Source: Halorussus ruber
GTDB lineage: Archaea > Halobacteriota > Halobacteria > Halobacteriales > Haladaptataceae
Direction: 5' to 3'
Length of the DNA stretch: 64,000 bases
NCBI RefSeq assembly: GCF_004765785.1
Contig: NZ_SBIT01000006.1
Location: 310,001-374,000 of the forward strand
In this document: piece after piece, positions 42,404 to 50,600 of the stretch
How positions within the stretch are numbered: the first letter of the stretch is position 1
Layout: each line of letters starts with the position of its first letter
The notes under the pieces: model-generated
Seen by the model: the letters and a program-made list of their open reading frames with translations, nothing else
Database searches by the model: none
Told to the model about the DNA's origin: nothing
Translations under genes and position numbers: made by a program

Positions 42404-42769
42404 CTACTCGACCAGTTTGGCGTGACGCCAGAGCGACCAGAGGCTAGCGAGCAGAAACAGCGTGAACCCCGCCCCGAGGAGCGGCCTCCCGACCAGAAAT
42501 AGGTATCCCGCGCCAAGAGCGAAGACCGCGGCGACCAGCATCGAACTTCCTCGATTCGCTCGAAACTGGTGCAACTGGCGTCGGAACCGAGGCGACGCGT
42601 ATTCGAGGACGAAAACGACGCCAGTCGCCGCCCAGAGAAGGGTCGGCCACGGTCCGGACTCGCTCCACCGGCCAGTCGCGGCGTATTCCCACAGCGAGAG
42701 CGCGGTCAGGAACAGCGCCAGCAGGCCGATAACCAGTCGGGCCTCGCGGAGTTGCTCGCTCGTCGGCAC
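42404..42769 (-). CDS. Small four-helix membrane protein
   Basis: This 121-residue protein begins MPTSEQLREARLVIGLL and has about four membrane helices with a basic loop (RFRRQLHQFRANRGSS). It has no conserved motif that I recognise. It is separated from the aldo/keto reductase downstream by 61 bases and divergent from the gene at 42852. Probably a haloarchaeal conserved membrane protein. Confidence 0.65.
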   Translation of the reverse strand: MPTSEQLREARLVIGLLALFLTALSLWEYAATGRWSESGPWPTLLWAATGVVFVLEYASPRFRRQLHQFRANRGSSMLVAAVFALGAGYLFLVGRPLLGAGFTLFLLASLWSLWRHAKLVE

Positions 42770-42851
42770 AGGTTCTGACTACGGGCGGGAGTCGGTTCAC
42801 CGTTGGGGACGTGACACTTTTGAGCCTTCGTGTCGTTCTCACGACACTTCC

Positions 42852-43097
42852 GTGGCTCCCTTCGAGTGGCTGACACCCGACAAGACGATGCAGTCGATAG
42901 GGCTATTCGCCGGTCTCGGCATGCTCGCGGTGGGGCTGATCAGCCTCTACTTCGGACTGACCAGTCCCTCGGAGTGGGTCCTGTTCGGCGTCGATTCGCT
43001 GCTGGTCATCGGCGGTCTCCAAATCGTCTTCGGCATCTTCTTTCTCGTCGAGACGTTCGCCTTCCGACCGCGGGTCCCGCCGCGAAACTCGGAGTGA
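42852..43097 (+). CDS. Small membrane protein
   Basis: This 81-residue protein from GTG at 42852 (VAPFEWLTPDKTMQSIGLF) has two helices (about residues 15-35 and 43-68). A later ATG at 42888 is possible, but the conserved-looking FEWLTPDKTMQ favours the GTG. CACTTTTGAG near 42810 is a weak TATA candidate. The function is unknown. Confidence 0.55.
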   Translation: MAPFEWLTPDKTMQSIGLFAGLGMLAVGLISLYFGLTSPSEWVLFGVDSLLVIGGLQIVFGIFFLVETFAFRPRVPPRNSE

Positions 43098-43171
43098 GGT
43101 GGTCGGCATTCGAGCAATGTAATCATTTCCTAAATATAGGAAAACAATTGATTACAAACTGTATAGATTGC

Positions 43172-44953
43172 TTAATCGCCGCTCTCGTCCGCGAGGAGGA
43201 CCGCGACCTCCTCGCCGTGTTCGAGGTCCGCGTCCTCCAGCAGGCGGAGCATCGTCACGTCCTCGCCGCCGTCCACGACCCGAGCGCGGAGCGGGGTGCC
43301 GGTGGCTTTCGCGCCCGTGACCGCCGACTCCAGCGAGTCGAGTCGGTCGAGGACTTCGAGGCGGAAGGTCTCGGCCTCCCCGACGGCCGGGTACTCCTCG
43401 GGGTCCGGGGTCGAGGCGGCCGAGTCGGACGCCGCGGCGTCCGACTCGGCGGCAGCGGTTGGAGCATCCGACTCGGCGACAGCGGCGGGAGCGTCGGACA
43501 CCGACGCCTCTGTCGCCGCGCCTCCCGCGGGCGATTTCGCCGAATCGTCGTCGCCCGACGACGACTCGGCTTCGCCGCTCGACTCCGCTTCTCGCGGGCC
43601 GAACCGACTGTCGAATCGGGCTACGTCGAGCCCCTCGGCTTCGAGGTCGGGTTCCGCGGCGCGGGCCACGCAAGGCAGGCCGTCGCCGTCCGACGCGATG
43701 CCGCCGAACCGACCGCCGTTCGACCGCCAGTCCTGTGCGCGGATAGACTGGACCGCCGTCTCGCTCAGCCACGGCGGCGGTGCCCACCGGCCCTCCTCGT
43801 ACAAGGTCTGCTCTCGGTCGTCGTCGCTGGCCCAGACGAATCGCTCGTCGTACCGACCCCGGAAGTTTCGGAGCGCGCGCCGGGGGCCGTGGCCCGCGAC
43901 GACGTGAATCGGGTCGAGGGCCTCGACCACGTCGTCGATGACCGAAATCGAGGTGTGGTTGACCACCTCGTAGTCGTAGACGGTACAGCCCGCGGTCTTG
44001 ACCGGGTTGGTCGCGCCGCCGGTCAACTGGACGAGCGTGGCCCCCGAGTCGTCCTCGATCGCCCGGAACAGCCGACAGGCGCTCCCCTCGGTGGGGACCT
44101 CCGGCCCGGCGAAGGTAACGGTCCCGCGTTCGAGCAGTTCGCCGGGCGACTCGAACACCGGGGTCGCCTCGACGTTCGGCACGTCGTAGCCGAAGTCGGC
44201 GTAGAGTTTGGCGGCCTGCCCGGCCAGCGTGACGGGAATGGACTCGCCCAGCCGCTCGCCGAGGTGGCCCAGCAGGTAGGCGTAGTGGACCGCGGTCAGC
44301 GCGCTCGCAGTCGCCAGCACCGACGACCCGGCCTGCACGCGCTCGACGATGGTGAAAAGCGAGTCCGAGAGTGTCTCCTCGAACTCGTCGGTGGTCGAGA
44401 CGTTGACGAACAGCGCGTCGATATCGACCGGGAGGTCGGTCGAGAAGCCCGGATAGCCCGCGACCCGCCGAGTGGTGAAGTCGCCGGTAAAGAGCAAGTG
44501 GTTGGTCCGCGACCCGTTCTCGAATCGGACGACGAACCCGGCCGCGCCGGGCGCGTGGCCCGCCGGAACCGGTGCCACGTCCACGTCGGGGACGACGGTC
44601 TCCCACCCGTCGATGGGTTCGACCGCCTCGGCCGCCGACTCCGCCGCGCCGATTTCGTAGTTCTTCTCGCCTTCGGTCAGTACGTCTTCGAGGACGGCGG
44701 CCGTGGGTTCGGCCGCGTAGACCGGCGCACCGTCCCGAATCGATTCCGCCAGCGAGGCGTAGTGGTCGAGGTGTGCGTGGGTCAACAGAATCGCCGCGAG
44801 ATACTCGTCGTCGCCCAGAAGCGAGTCCAAATCGACGCCGACGCCGGAGTCCACGAGGAGGCAGGGAGTTCGTTCGAGAGATGCGTCTCGGAAGCGAAGG
44901 AGGTACGAGCCACCACCGGTCGATGGGTTCGCGTGCTGATAACTCAGGTTCAT
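43172..44953 (-). CDS. MBL-fold metallo-hydrolase, beta-CASP-like
   Basis: This 593-residue protein has the zinc motif LLTHAHLDHY (His59, His61, Asp63, His64), a second-site region PAGHAPGAAGFVV, and LFTGDFTTRR with the metal aspartate. Later GHGPRRALRNF supplies the last histidine. The layout resembles archaeal mRNA 3'-end-processing or RNase J-like beta-CASP enzymes, but it is long. An Ala/Ser/Asp-rich linker (about residues 455-520) separates a small C-terminal domain (RLEVLDRLDSLESAVTGAKA). Nucleic acid or small-molecule substrates are both possible. A TATA-like TTTATATAAA at 45064-45073 lies 110 bases upstream. Confidence 0.78.
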   Translation of the reverse strand: MNLSYQHANPSTGGGSYLLRFRDASLERTPCLLVDSGVGVDLDSLLGDDEYLAAILLTHAHLDHYASLAESIRDGAPVYAAEPTAAVLEDVLTEGEKNYEIGAAESAAEAVEPIDGWETVVPDVDVAPVPAGHAPGAAGFVVRFENGSRTNHLLFTGDFTTRRVAGYPGFSTDLPVDIDALFVNVSTTDEFEETLSDSLFTIVERVQAGSSVLATASALTAVHYAYLLGHLGERLGESIPVTLAGQAAKLYADFGYDVPNVEATPVFESPGELLERGTVTFAGPEVPTEGSACRLFRAIEDDSGATLVQLTGGATNPVKTAGCTVYDYEVVNHTSISVIDDVVEALDPIHVVAGHGPRRALRNFRGRYDERFVWASDDDREQTLYEEGRWAPPPWLSETAVQSIRAQDWRSNGGRFGGIASDGDGLPCVARAAEPDLEAEGLDVARFDSRFGPREAESSGEAESSSGDDDSAKSPAGGAATEASVSDAPAAVAESDAPTAAAESDAAASDSAASTPDPEEYPAVGEAETFRLEVLDRLDSLESAVTGAKATGTPLRARVVDGGEDVTMLRLLEDADLEHGEEVAVLLADESGD

Positions 44954-45063
44954 CGGTATGGGACTCGACCGTCACCTCTCTCTGTTCCGACACACGTCAT
45001 ATCGTTCCACAACGAACCGGGGTAACGTAAACTTTACTTAAACACCTTGAAGTACAAGGCCAC

Positions 45064-45073
45064 TTTATATAAA
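45064..45073. promoter_or_regulatory. Palindromic TATA-like element
   Basis: TTTATATAAA is a perfect palindrome in the gap 44954-45134. It could drive the MBL gene (leader of about 80 bases). There is no plus-strand gene downstream for it to serve. Confidence 0.4.
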
Positions 45074-45134
45074 TCGGGTCGAAATTGCCGGAGGGCGTCG
45101 GAATCTCCCGCCCGAAATTGTCACTCCAAAACCA

Positions 45135-45953
45135 TTAGTCTTCGTACGAAGTGACCCGACCCCACGAACTTTTCTTCCCCCAGAGACCGGAGCGCATGCA
45201 CTCCAGTTCCACGATTTGAGAGTTGTCCACGAACAGGTTGACCTCCGGCCCGAAGTTCTTGATGTACCACTCGAACACCTGCGGGTCCGCGGCTTCGAAC
45301 ACGCAGTTCTCGGTGCCGACTTCGTTGGCGATTTCGAAGGCCACGTCGGTCCGCCACTCGCGGACTCGCTCGGTGATGCCCTCGGACTCGACCATGATTT
45401 TGTACGCGCCAGCGTCGAGGTGGCGTTCGGCCTCCCGAATCGCGCTCGCCGGGTCGATTGCGGCCTCGCTCTCCAGTTCCTCGACCGAGGAGGCCCCGCC
45501 AGCGCCGAACTGGACGTTGATTTCCGGCTTGGCCTTCAGGCCCTTCTGTTGGACCATCTCGGTCAGCGCCACCAAGTCGTCGGCGTCGATGGCGATGAAC
45601 CCCGAGGAGATTTCAACGATATCGAACCCCAGTTCGGCGGCCTCCTCGACGTACTCCTCGACGTGGTCGTGGTCCCTGACGAGGACGCTCTCGACGAACC
45701 CGCCGGTCGAGACCTGCACGTCGTACTCGTGACAGGTCTCGATGAGTTCGGTCACGGCCTCCTCGGGCATCAGGGCGAACGACCCGCCCGAGAACTTGTA
45801 GATGTCCACGTACTCGCCCATCGTGTCGAGGATGTCGCGGAGTTCTCGCGGCCCCATCGGGTCGTAGTACGGTCCCCGAATCTCGGTGATGCCCTTCTCC
45901 CGCGGTTTCGATTCGCGCTCGTTGACGTGCAGGAAGTCGAATGCTCTGTCCAT
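45135..45953 (-). CDS. Phosphosulfolactate synthase (ComA family)
   Basis: This 272-residue TIM-barrel protein matches ComA, which joins phosphoenolpyruvate and sulfite to (2R)-phosphosulfolactate in coenzyme M synthesis. Visible features are KPREKGITEIRGPYY, DIYKFSGGSFALMP, KPEINVQFGAGG and VDNSQIVELECMRSGLWG. Halobacteria lack methanogenesis, so the product may instead feed another sulfonate route. Start is the ATG at 45953; the longer upstream reading has no family similarity. No other coenzyme M gene is adjacent. Confidence 0.88.
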   Translation of the reverse strand: MDRAFDFLHVNERESKPREKGITEIRGPYYDPMGPRELRDILDTMGEYVDIYKFSGGSFALMPEEAVTELIETCHEYDVQVSTGGFVESVLVRDHDHVEEYVEEAAELGFDIVEISSGFIAIDADDLVALTEMVQQKGLKAKPEINVQFGAGGASSVEELESEAAIDPASAIREAERHLDAGAYKIMVESEGITERVREWRTDVAFEIANEVGTENCVFEAADPQVFEWYIKNFGPEVNLFVDNSQIVELECMRSGLWGKKSSWGRVTSYED

Positions 45954-46052
45954 CGGAAACCCCGGCCCGAGTACGACGAACTGCCACTTTACTGTTGGCC
46001 GCCGGACACCGCCTGCCCCAGAACCCAATTGTCTCGAACCCGTACCTCGGCT

Positions 46053-46196
46053 ATGACCTACCAAACTACGGCCGGGTGGTCGCTGGTCTCGTCGGGCGTC
46101 GTCACGCTCCTGCTCGCTTTCCTCCCCGGAGACTCGCTGTGGTGGGGCGTCCTGCTCCTCGCGGCGGGCATCGGGTTGCTGTACGTCAGGCAGTAA
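46053..46196 (+). CDS. Small two-helix membrane protein
   Basis: A 47-residue frame (MTYQTTAGWSLVSSG...) has two hydrophobic segments around residues 9-25 and 29-45, with WW at the turn, and ends YVRQ. The length and composition are like other small haloarchaeal membrane proteins. The ATG is divergent from the ComA-like gene, 99 bases away. Function unknown. Confidence 0.55.
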   Translation: MTYQTTAGWSLVSSGVVTLLLAFLPGDSLWWGVLLLAAGIGLLYVRQ

Positions 46197-46205
46197 GCGA
46201 GTCGC

Positions 46206-46538
46206 CTACTTCTCCCCGACATAGACCCGGGTGACGTGGCCGCCGCACCCGCACTGCTCGACGTACTCCCACGAGAGGTCGTCGCCGAATGCGCCTTCGA
46301 GCGCGTCGTAGAGGTACTCCTCGGGGTGGCCGTGTTCGCCGTGGGTGACGAGGTTGACGTGGTTGCCGCCCGCGGTGTGTTCGACCGCGACTTTGGCCTG
46401 TTCGACCACGAGGCCCCGACTCCCGGCGTGATGGGGCTTTTCGAGGTTGGCCGACCACGAGTTGTCGTGGACGCGGTCGGTGATTGGCTCCACGTCACCG
46501 TCGAGGTCTGGGTCGGACTCCCGGCTACTGGTTCTCAT
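46206..46538 (-). CDS. CGCGG-motif small protein, possible modified peptide precursor
   Basis: This 110-residue protein from the ATG at 46538 ends VEQCGCGGHVTRVYVGEK. The CGCGG motif near the C-terminus defines a family that, from memory, is annotated as a putative radical-SAM-modified RiPP (or rubredoxin-like) protein in haloarchaea. Upstream is a His-rich region (NLVTHGEHGHPEEYLYDALEG). No radical SAM enzyme is visible in this window, so a maturation partner would have to be elsewhere. Its start is followed by ATTTAAATATG-like AT-rich DNA on the upstream side, too close for a normal TATA. Confidence 0.65.
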   Translation of the reverse strand: MRTSSRESDPDLDGDVEPITDRVHDNSWSANLEKPHHAGSRGLVVEQAKVAVEHTAGGNHVNLVTHGEHGHPEEYLYDALEGAFGDDLSWEYVEQCGCGGHVTRVYVGEK

Positions 46539-46647
46539 ATTTAAATCGATAGTGCGCGCGTGCGAACCGATTTCCCCGAACGTGTTCGGTCCGGCGCGGT
46601 GCCGAGAGTTTCGCTCGCTAACAGCTTCTAACCTCCCGTGTAGCAAG

Positions 46648-46660
46648 GTTTATGAATTAC
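46648..46660 (+). promoter_or_regulatory. TATA box for the Tat surface protein
   Basis: GGTTTATGAATTA lies 18-30 bases before the ATG at 46678. A GAGG about 8 bases before the ATG could also act as a Shine-Dalgarno site if transcription starts earlier. Confidence 0.5.
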
Positions 46661-46677
46661 TTGTGTGAGGAACCGAT

Positions 46678-47718
46678 ATGAAACGGTCAGCCACCCGCAG
46701 GAACTTTCTCCGCGCGGGCGTCGGCGGAGTCCTCGGCGGGGCTTCGCTCGTCGGCGGCGTCAGCCGCGCCGTCGCGGCCGACACGGTGACGCTCTCGGGC
46801 ACCGTGGTCGCCAAGAGCGGCGCGAAGGTCCAGAACGACGAAATCAACACGCACTGGGAGGACGTTTACCGGAACGTCCGCACCGACGGCGACGGCTACT
46901 TCGAGATGGAGGTTCCGAAGAACCGCAACTACACGCTCAGCTACTACAAGGCCGACTCGCGGAGCGACCTCGAAGCCGCGAAGAACGGCGCACCTCACAT
47001 CTACGAGTTCGAGGGCACTTTCGTCGGCGAGGAGGACAAGGACATCGGCGAACTCGTCCTGCCGGAAGCCGACATCGTGGACCTCCGCGTCCTGAAACCC
47101 GACGGCGAACCCCTGATGGGGGCGAAGCCGGACTACCGATACAGCGGCTGGGGCGCGAATCCGGGCCGACTCTCGCTCAATACTGACGGGTACACCGTCA
47201 TCGACGGCGCGTCGTTCACGGGCCTCGAACTCGCTGATTTCGGAACTGCCGAGGTCGAGCCGCCCGCGGGCGACGAGTACGAGGACCGGACCTACAAGCA
47301 CCAGTTCTCCGTCGACGGACCGACCGAAGTGGTCGCCACGGTGGACTCCGATGGCGTGGAGTGGTCCGTCGGCGAGGCCGACGAGACGACGCCAAAGGGG
47401 ACGACCACGACGACCGACGAAACCGCGAGTGACGCGACGAGCGAGACGACGAATCGCGGGACTACGCCGGAGTCCACGGCCGACTCCCCGACCACTCGAG
47501 AGGACCCGGCGACCGCCACGACTCAGCGGGGCGCACAGCGTGGCAACCGGACAAACGCCACGAGAACAACCACCGCGGTCGAGTCCGAGCGCGGGTTCTT
47601 CTCGAACGGCCCCGGAAAGAGCGATTTGGAGATGCTGAACGACCCGTTCGTGCTGACGGTCGGCGGGTTCGTCCTCTCGGCGGCGGGCATCGTCCACCAG
47701 CTCGTGAGGGGGTACTGA
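46678..47718 (+). CDS. Tat-exported surface protein with Thr-rich stalk
   Basis: This 346-residue protein has a Tat signal (TRRNFLRAGVGGVLGG, residues 6-21). A carboxypeptidase-regulatory-like beta domain follows (VTLSGTVVAKSGAKV, GDGYFEMEVPKNRNYTL). A long Thr/Ser/Glu-rich stalk (about residues 240-305) is probably O-glycosylated. A C-terminal helix (DPFVLTVGGFVLSAAGIVHQ) anchors it to the membrane. It stands on the cell surface; the ligand is unknown. The next gene starts 2 bases after its stop, so the two may form an operon. Confidence 0.82.
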   Translation: MKRSATRRNFLRAGVGGVLGGASLVGGVSRAVAADTVTLSGTVVAKSGAKVQNDEINTHWEDVYRNVRTDGDGYFEMEVPKNRNYTLSYYKADSRSDLEAAKNGAPHIYEFEGTFVGEEDKDIGELVLPEADIVDLRVLKPDGEPLMGAKPDYRYSGWGANPGRLSLNTDGYTVIDGASFTGLELADFGTAEVEPPAGDEYEDRTYKHQFSVDGPTEVVATVDSDGVEWSVGEADETTPKGTTTTTDETASDATSETTNRGTTPESTADSPTTREDPATATTQRGAQRGNRTNATRTTTAVESERGFFSNGPGKSDLEMLNDPFVLTVGGFVLSAAGIVHQLVRGY

Positions 47719-47720
47719 CC

Positions 47721-48362
47721 ATGGCACGCGGCGCACCTGCGCTCTGGAGTACGCTCCTCGGCCTCCCCTTCGTCGTGGTCGGCGGGTGGCTCTACGTCGG
47801 TCAGACGACCTACCCCTCGGTCATCGGCCTCCCGTTCGCGTTCTTCGGCGCGTTCGTCGTCGGAATCGGGGCCTACGTCCACGTGGTTTCGCCGACCGAA
47901 CCCCGACTGAGCGACGGCGAGGAGTTGGTCGAGAAGCGCCACCCGACCCAGCGCGTGGCCCGGGTCAAGATTGTCGTCGGCCTGCCCCTGCTGGTGGCGA
48001 CCATCTACCTGCTGTTCTTCACCACGGTCCCCTACGTCTACCCGACCGCGACCTTCGTGGTCGGCCTCTACGCCTTCTCGTCGGGGCTGTACACCTACTG
48101 GACCAACTCGCTGACGACCTACTACGTGACGACTCGGCGCATCATCAAGGAGTACCGATTCCTCTCGCTGGTCCGCCGGGAGATTCCCCGCGAGAAGATT
48201 CGCGGCGTCCAAGAGCGCAAGTCCGCAATCGAGGCGCTGGTCGGTCTGGGCAACGTGCTGGTCGCCAGCGGCGGCGGGCGCTCGCTGGAGATTCGGATGC
48301 GAAACATGGAACGGTCCGAGTCGTTCGCCGACAGCATCCGGAATCTGGTGTCGGAGTCTTAA
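47721..48362 (+). CDS. PH-domain (bPH2) membrane protein
   Basis: This 213-residue protein has about four membrane helices in residues 8-130, then the bacterial PH domain signature: TTYYVTTRRIIKEYRFLSL, REIPREKIRGVQERKSAIEAL and GNVLVASGGGRSLEIRM. bPH2 proteins are membrane proteins of mostly structural or unknown role. It begins 2 bases after the surface-protein stop and is likely cotranscribed. Confidence 0.85.
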   Translation: MARGAPALWSTLLGLPFVVVGGWLYVGQTTYPSVIGLPFAFFGAFVVGIGAYVHVVSPTEPRLSDGEELVEKRHPTQRVARVKIVVGLPLLVATIYLLFFTTVPYVYPTATFVVGLYAFSSGLYTYWTNSLTTYYVTTRRIIKEYRFLSLVRREIPREKIRGVQERKSAIEALVGLGNVLVASGGGRSLEIRMRNMERSESFADSIRNLVSES

Positions 48363-48394
48363 ATGAGAAATTCAACTGAGTATAGGATTCCCGA

Positions 48395-48646
48395 TTAATC
48401 CTCCAAATACCACCTTAGATTCGGTCTCTTACCGAACTTTAGTTTTGATAGAGTTCTTCCGAGGTTCTCACGAGATTCAACCAGTGTTTCCTTATCCTCT
48501 GCTTTTTCTTTGATTTCATCTACTCCCAGGGATTCTTCGTGGCGATAAATGTGTAGACGACCATTTTCGTGTCCGCTGTCAACGATTAAGACATCTCCTT
48601 TTCCATCTGGGTCGGGGAGCCGATAAACGGAACCTTTGAAATTCAT
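48395..48646 (-). CDS. Small hypothetical protein in an AT-rich segment
   Basis: This 83-residue protein (MNFKGSVYRLPDPDGKG...) has no recognised family. It is charged, probably soluble and alpha/beta. Its DNA is much more AT-rich than the neighbours, as is the next gene; codons such as TTT, AAA and ATA are frequent. This suggests recent transfer. It sits 12 bases from the DUF3892-like gene upstream and may be cotranscribed. Confidence 0.6.
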   Translation of the reverse strand: MNFKGSVYRLPDPDGKGDVLIVDSGHENGRLHIYRHEESLGVDEIKEKAEDKETLVESRENLGRTLSKLKFGKRPNLRWYLED

Positions 48647-48658
48647 GTTATCTAATTA

Positions 48659-48946
48659 TTAATAGCTACTTTGATGGAGTAGATTATCATCATCAGTATA
48701 GTTCGGTTCGGTCCGGACGTACTTTGTTCCCCCACGTTCCTCGGCGATTAAATCAGTTTGGTCACCTAAATATTCCACATAGAATGTCCGATCTCTCTCT
48801 TCTATTTTTTCGTATATTTGTTCTGGGCTACCGTGGGAGGTTGTGTCACCCACTTTGTAGCCGATTCGTTCGATACACCGACAGTCACCATTACCAGCGT
48901 ATGGTGATGAGCGGTCAATATCTACGCAGACTACTTCAAACCCCAT
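48659..48946 (-). CDS. DUF3892-like small protein
   Basis: This 95-residue product is read from the ATG at 48946 (MGFEVVCVDIDR), chosen because a TTTAT element lies about 24 bases upstream. The layout DRSSPYAGNGDCRCIERIGYK, SPEQIYEKIE, FYVEYLGDQTDLI and YVRTEPNYTDDDNLLH matches DUF3892, a family of small proteins of unknown function common in bacteria and some archaea. AT-rich codon use marks it and the gene downstream as likely acquired. Confidence 0.7.
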   Translation of the reverse strand: MGFEVVCVDIDRSSPYAGNGDCRCIERIGYKVGDTTSHGSPEQIYEKIEERDRTFYVEYLGDQTDLIAEERGGTKYVRTEPNYTDDDNLLHQSSY

Positions 48947-49009
48947 GAGGTTACTTATAACCTCCATAAACAAAAAGGTATAGAGACCAGAGTGAAAGTG
49001 AAATAGTTC

Positions 49010-50380
49010 CTAATCCAGCAGTTCCACTAAATCCGCGACCTCCCTGTCTTCCAACTGAAGCACGGTGTCGATAATCTGGTCGCGGCGCTCCTCGTCGTAG
49101 CGCTCTCCGGCGGTCTCGTGGAACTTGCGCTCGATTTCGTCCCACGACATCGAGTCGTTGGGGTGGCCCTCGAAGTGGTCCTTCTCGATTCGGTAGACCG
49201 TCCCGTCGTTCGTCTCGACCGTGACGTGGGCGGGCATCTCGCCATTCTCGAATCTCTCGGTGAGGTCCGGGTTCTCCTCGACTTCCACCTTCCGGAGGAG
49301 GTCCTGTACGTCGTCGCTCCGGATGCGCTCGGGGTCGTACTGGTCGTTGCCCATCTCGCGGTCGATGAGCGAGACGGCGAGCATGTAGGGCAGCGAGTGG
49401 TCGGCCTGCGCCTTGGTCTCGACCTCGTAGCGCGACCCCTCGCCGCCGCCGATGATGAGTTTCGCGCCAGCGAAGGTGTCGAGGTGGATTCGCGCGACCG
49501 ACTCGGGGGCTATCTCCTCGCGCTCGGCGAGTTCGATGATGCCCTCGACCGCCGACTGGGCGTAGGTCTCGGCGACGTACTTCTTGGTCATCACGTCGTG
49601 GACGCGCTCGGCGGGCGAGAAGTCGGCCTCGAACTGGCCGGAGACGATCTGCTTCCAGCCCTTCTGGCCCTCGAAGAGGTTCGTCGGGCCGTCCATGCCG
49701 TGCTTGGCGAGGAAGGCCGAGTAGACCGCGTTTCTGGCGGCGTTGGCCGACGCGATGCCCTTCCACTCCGAGATGCCCTCCGTTCTGGTCACGCGGAGGG
49801 CGTTGTGGGCGGTGCCAGCGATACCGATGGCCGACCGCAACTCCTCGCGGTCTAAGCCCAGAATCGTCCCGGCCCCGGTAGCAGCGGAAATGACGGTGTG
49901 GGTGACGTGGTCCCAGCCGCGGTCGCGGACCGGGGCGTTCCACGCCAGCGCGGCCTGCACCTCGTAGGCCACGCCGACCGCCGTGATCAGGTCTTGCCCC
50001 GACGCCTCGGCGTACTCCCCGCAGGCGACGATTCCCGCGACGTTGTCGCTCGGGTGAGGAGTCTCGCCCGGCGCGAGAAACGAGTCCATGTAGTCGAGGT
50101 AGCGGACGAGCGTCGTGTTGTACATCGTCGCGTCGGGCGGCGAGGAGGTCGCCGGGGCGGGTTCCGCGTCGGGCGAACTGCCGCCCCAGAGCGTGCATCC
50201 CTCGCCGCCGAACTCGGCCACGGTGTCGCCGACGACGCCCACGGGTTCTTCGTCCATCGCCGCGACGGCGATGCCGATCGAGTCCAGAATGCGCTTTTTC
50301 AACTCCTCGACGGTGTCGTCGCTCAGGTCCGCGAAATCGAGGCCGAGCGCGAAGTCGGCGATGTCTGCGGTGGTGGTCAT
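49010..50380 (-). CDS. MmgE/PrpD family protein
   Basis: This 456-residue protein matches the MmgE/PrpD family, which includes 2-methylcitrate dehydratase and cis-aconitate decarboxylase-like enzymes. It has the family opening DIADFALGLDFADLSDDTV and LDSIGIAVAAMDEEPVG, then FLAPGETPHPSDNVAGIVAC, GWDHVTHTVISAATGAG and KAQADHSLPYMLAVSL. It likely acts as a dehydratase on a tricarboxylic acid or as an epimerase; no adjacent methylcitrate cycle gene is seen, so the substrate is open. Confidence 0.88.
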   Translation of the reverse strand: MTTTADIADFALGLDFADLSDDTVEELKKRILDSIGIAVAAMDEEPVGVVGDTVAEFGGEGCTLWGGSSPDAEPAPATSSPPDATMYNTTLVRYLDYMDSFLAPGETPHPSDNVAGIVACGEYAEASGQDLITAVGVAYEVQAALAWNAPVRDRGWDHVTHTVISAATGAGTILGLDREELRSAIGIAGTAHNALRVTRTEGISEWKGIASANAARNAVYSAFLAKHGMDGPTNLFEGQKGWKQIVSGQFEADFSPAERVHDVMTKKYVAETYAQSAVEGIIELAEREEIAPESVARIHLDTFAGAKLIIGGGEGSRYEVETKAQADHSLPYMLAVSLIDREMGNDQYDPERIRSDDVQDLLRKVEVEENPDLTERFENGEMPAHVTVETNDGTVYRIEKDHFEGHPNDSMSWDEIERKFHETAGERYDEERRDQIIDTVLQLEDREVADLVELLD

Positions 50381-50600
50381 GCCGGATGGTCGTCGCGTGT
50401 TAGCAAAAAACAGGTCGTGCGTTCAGTCCGAAACGCGGGTTAGAACTGGGTAAGGGCCGGTTACGCATACGTCAATAACAATACGTAGTGGTGTCAAAAA
50501 TAGAAATATATGTTCTAAGTAAAACAAATTATTGCTCATCAGTCTGGGCGGCGAACTGCGGGAACTCGCGGACGCGGTCACCTGCTGAGTGCGTCGAGGA

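Noticed and set aside
42830..45025. A 731-codon plus-strand open frame opposite the MBL-fold gene
   Set aside because: It is a high-GC shadow of the real minus-strand gene with zinc-binding motifs; its translation has Arg/Gly-rich random-like composition.
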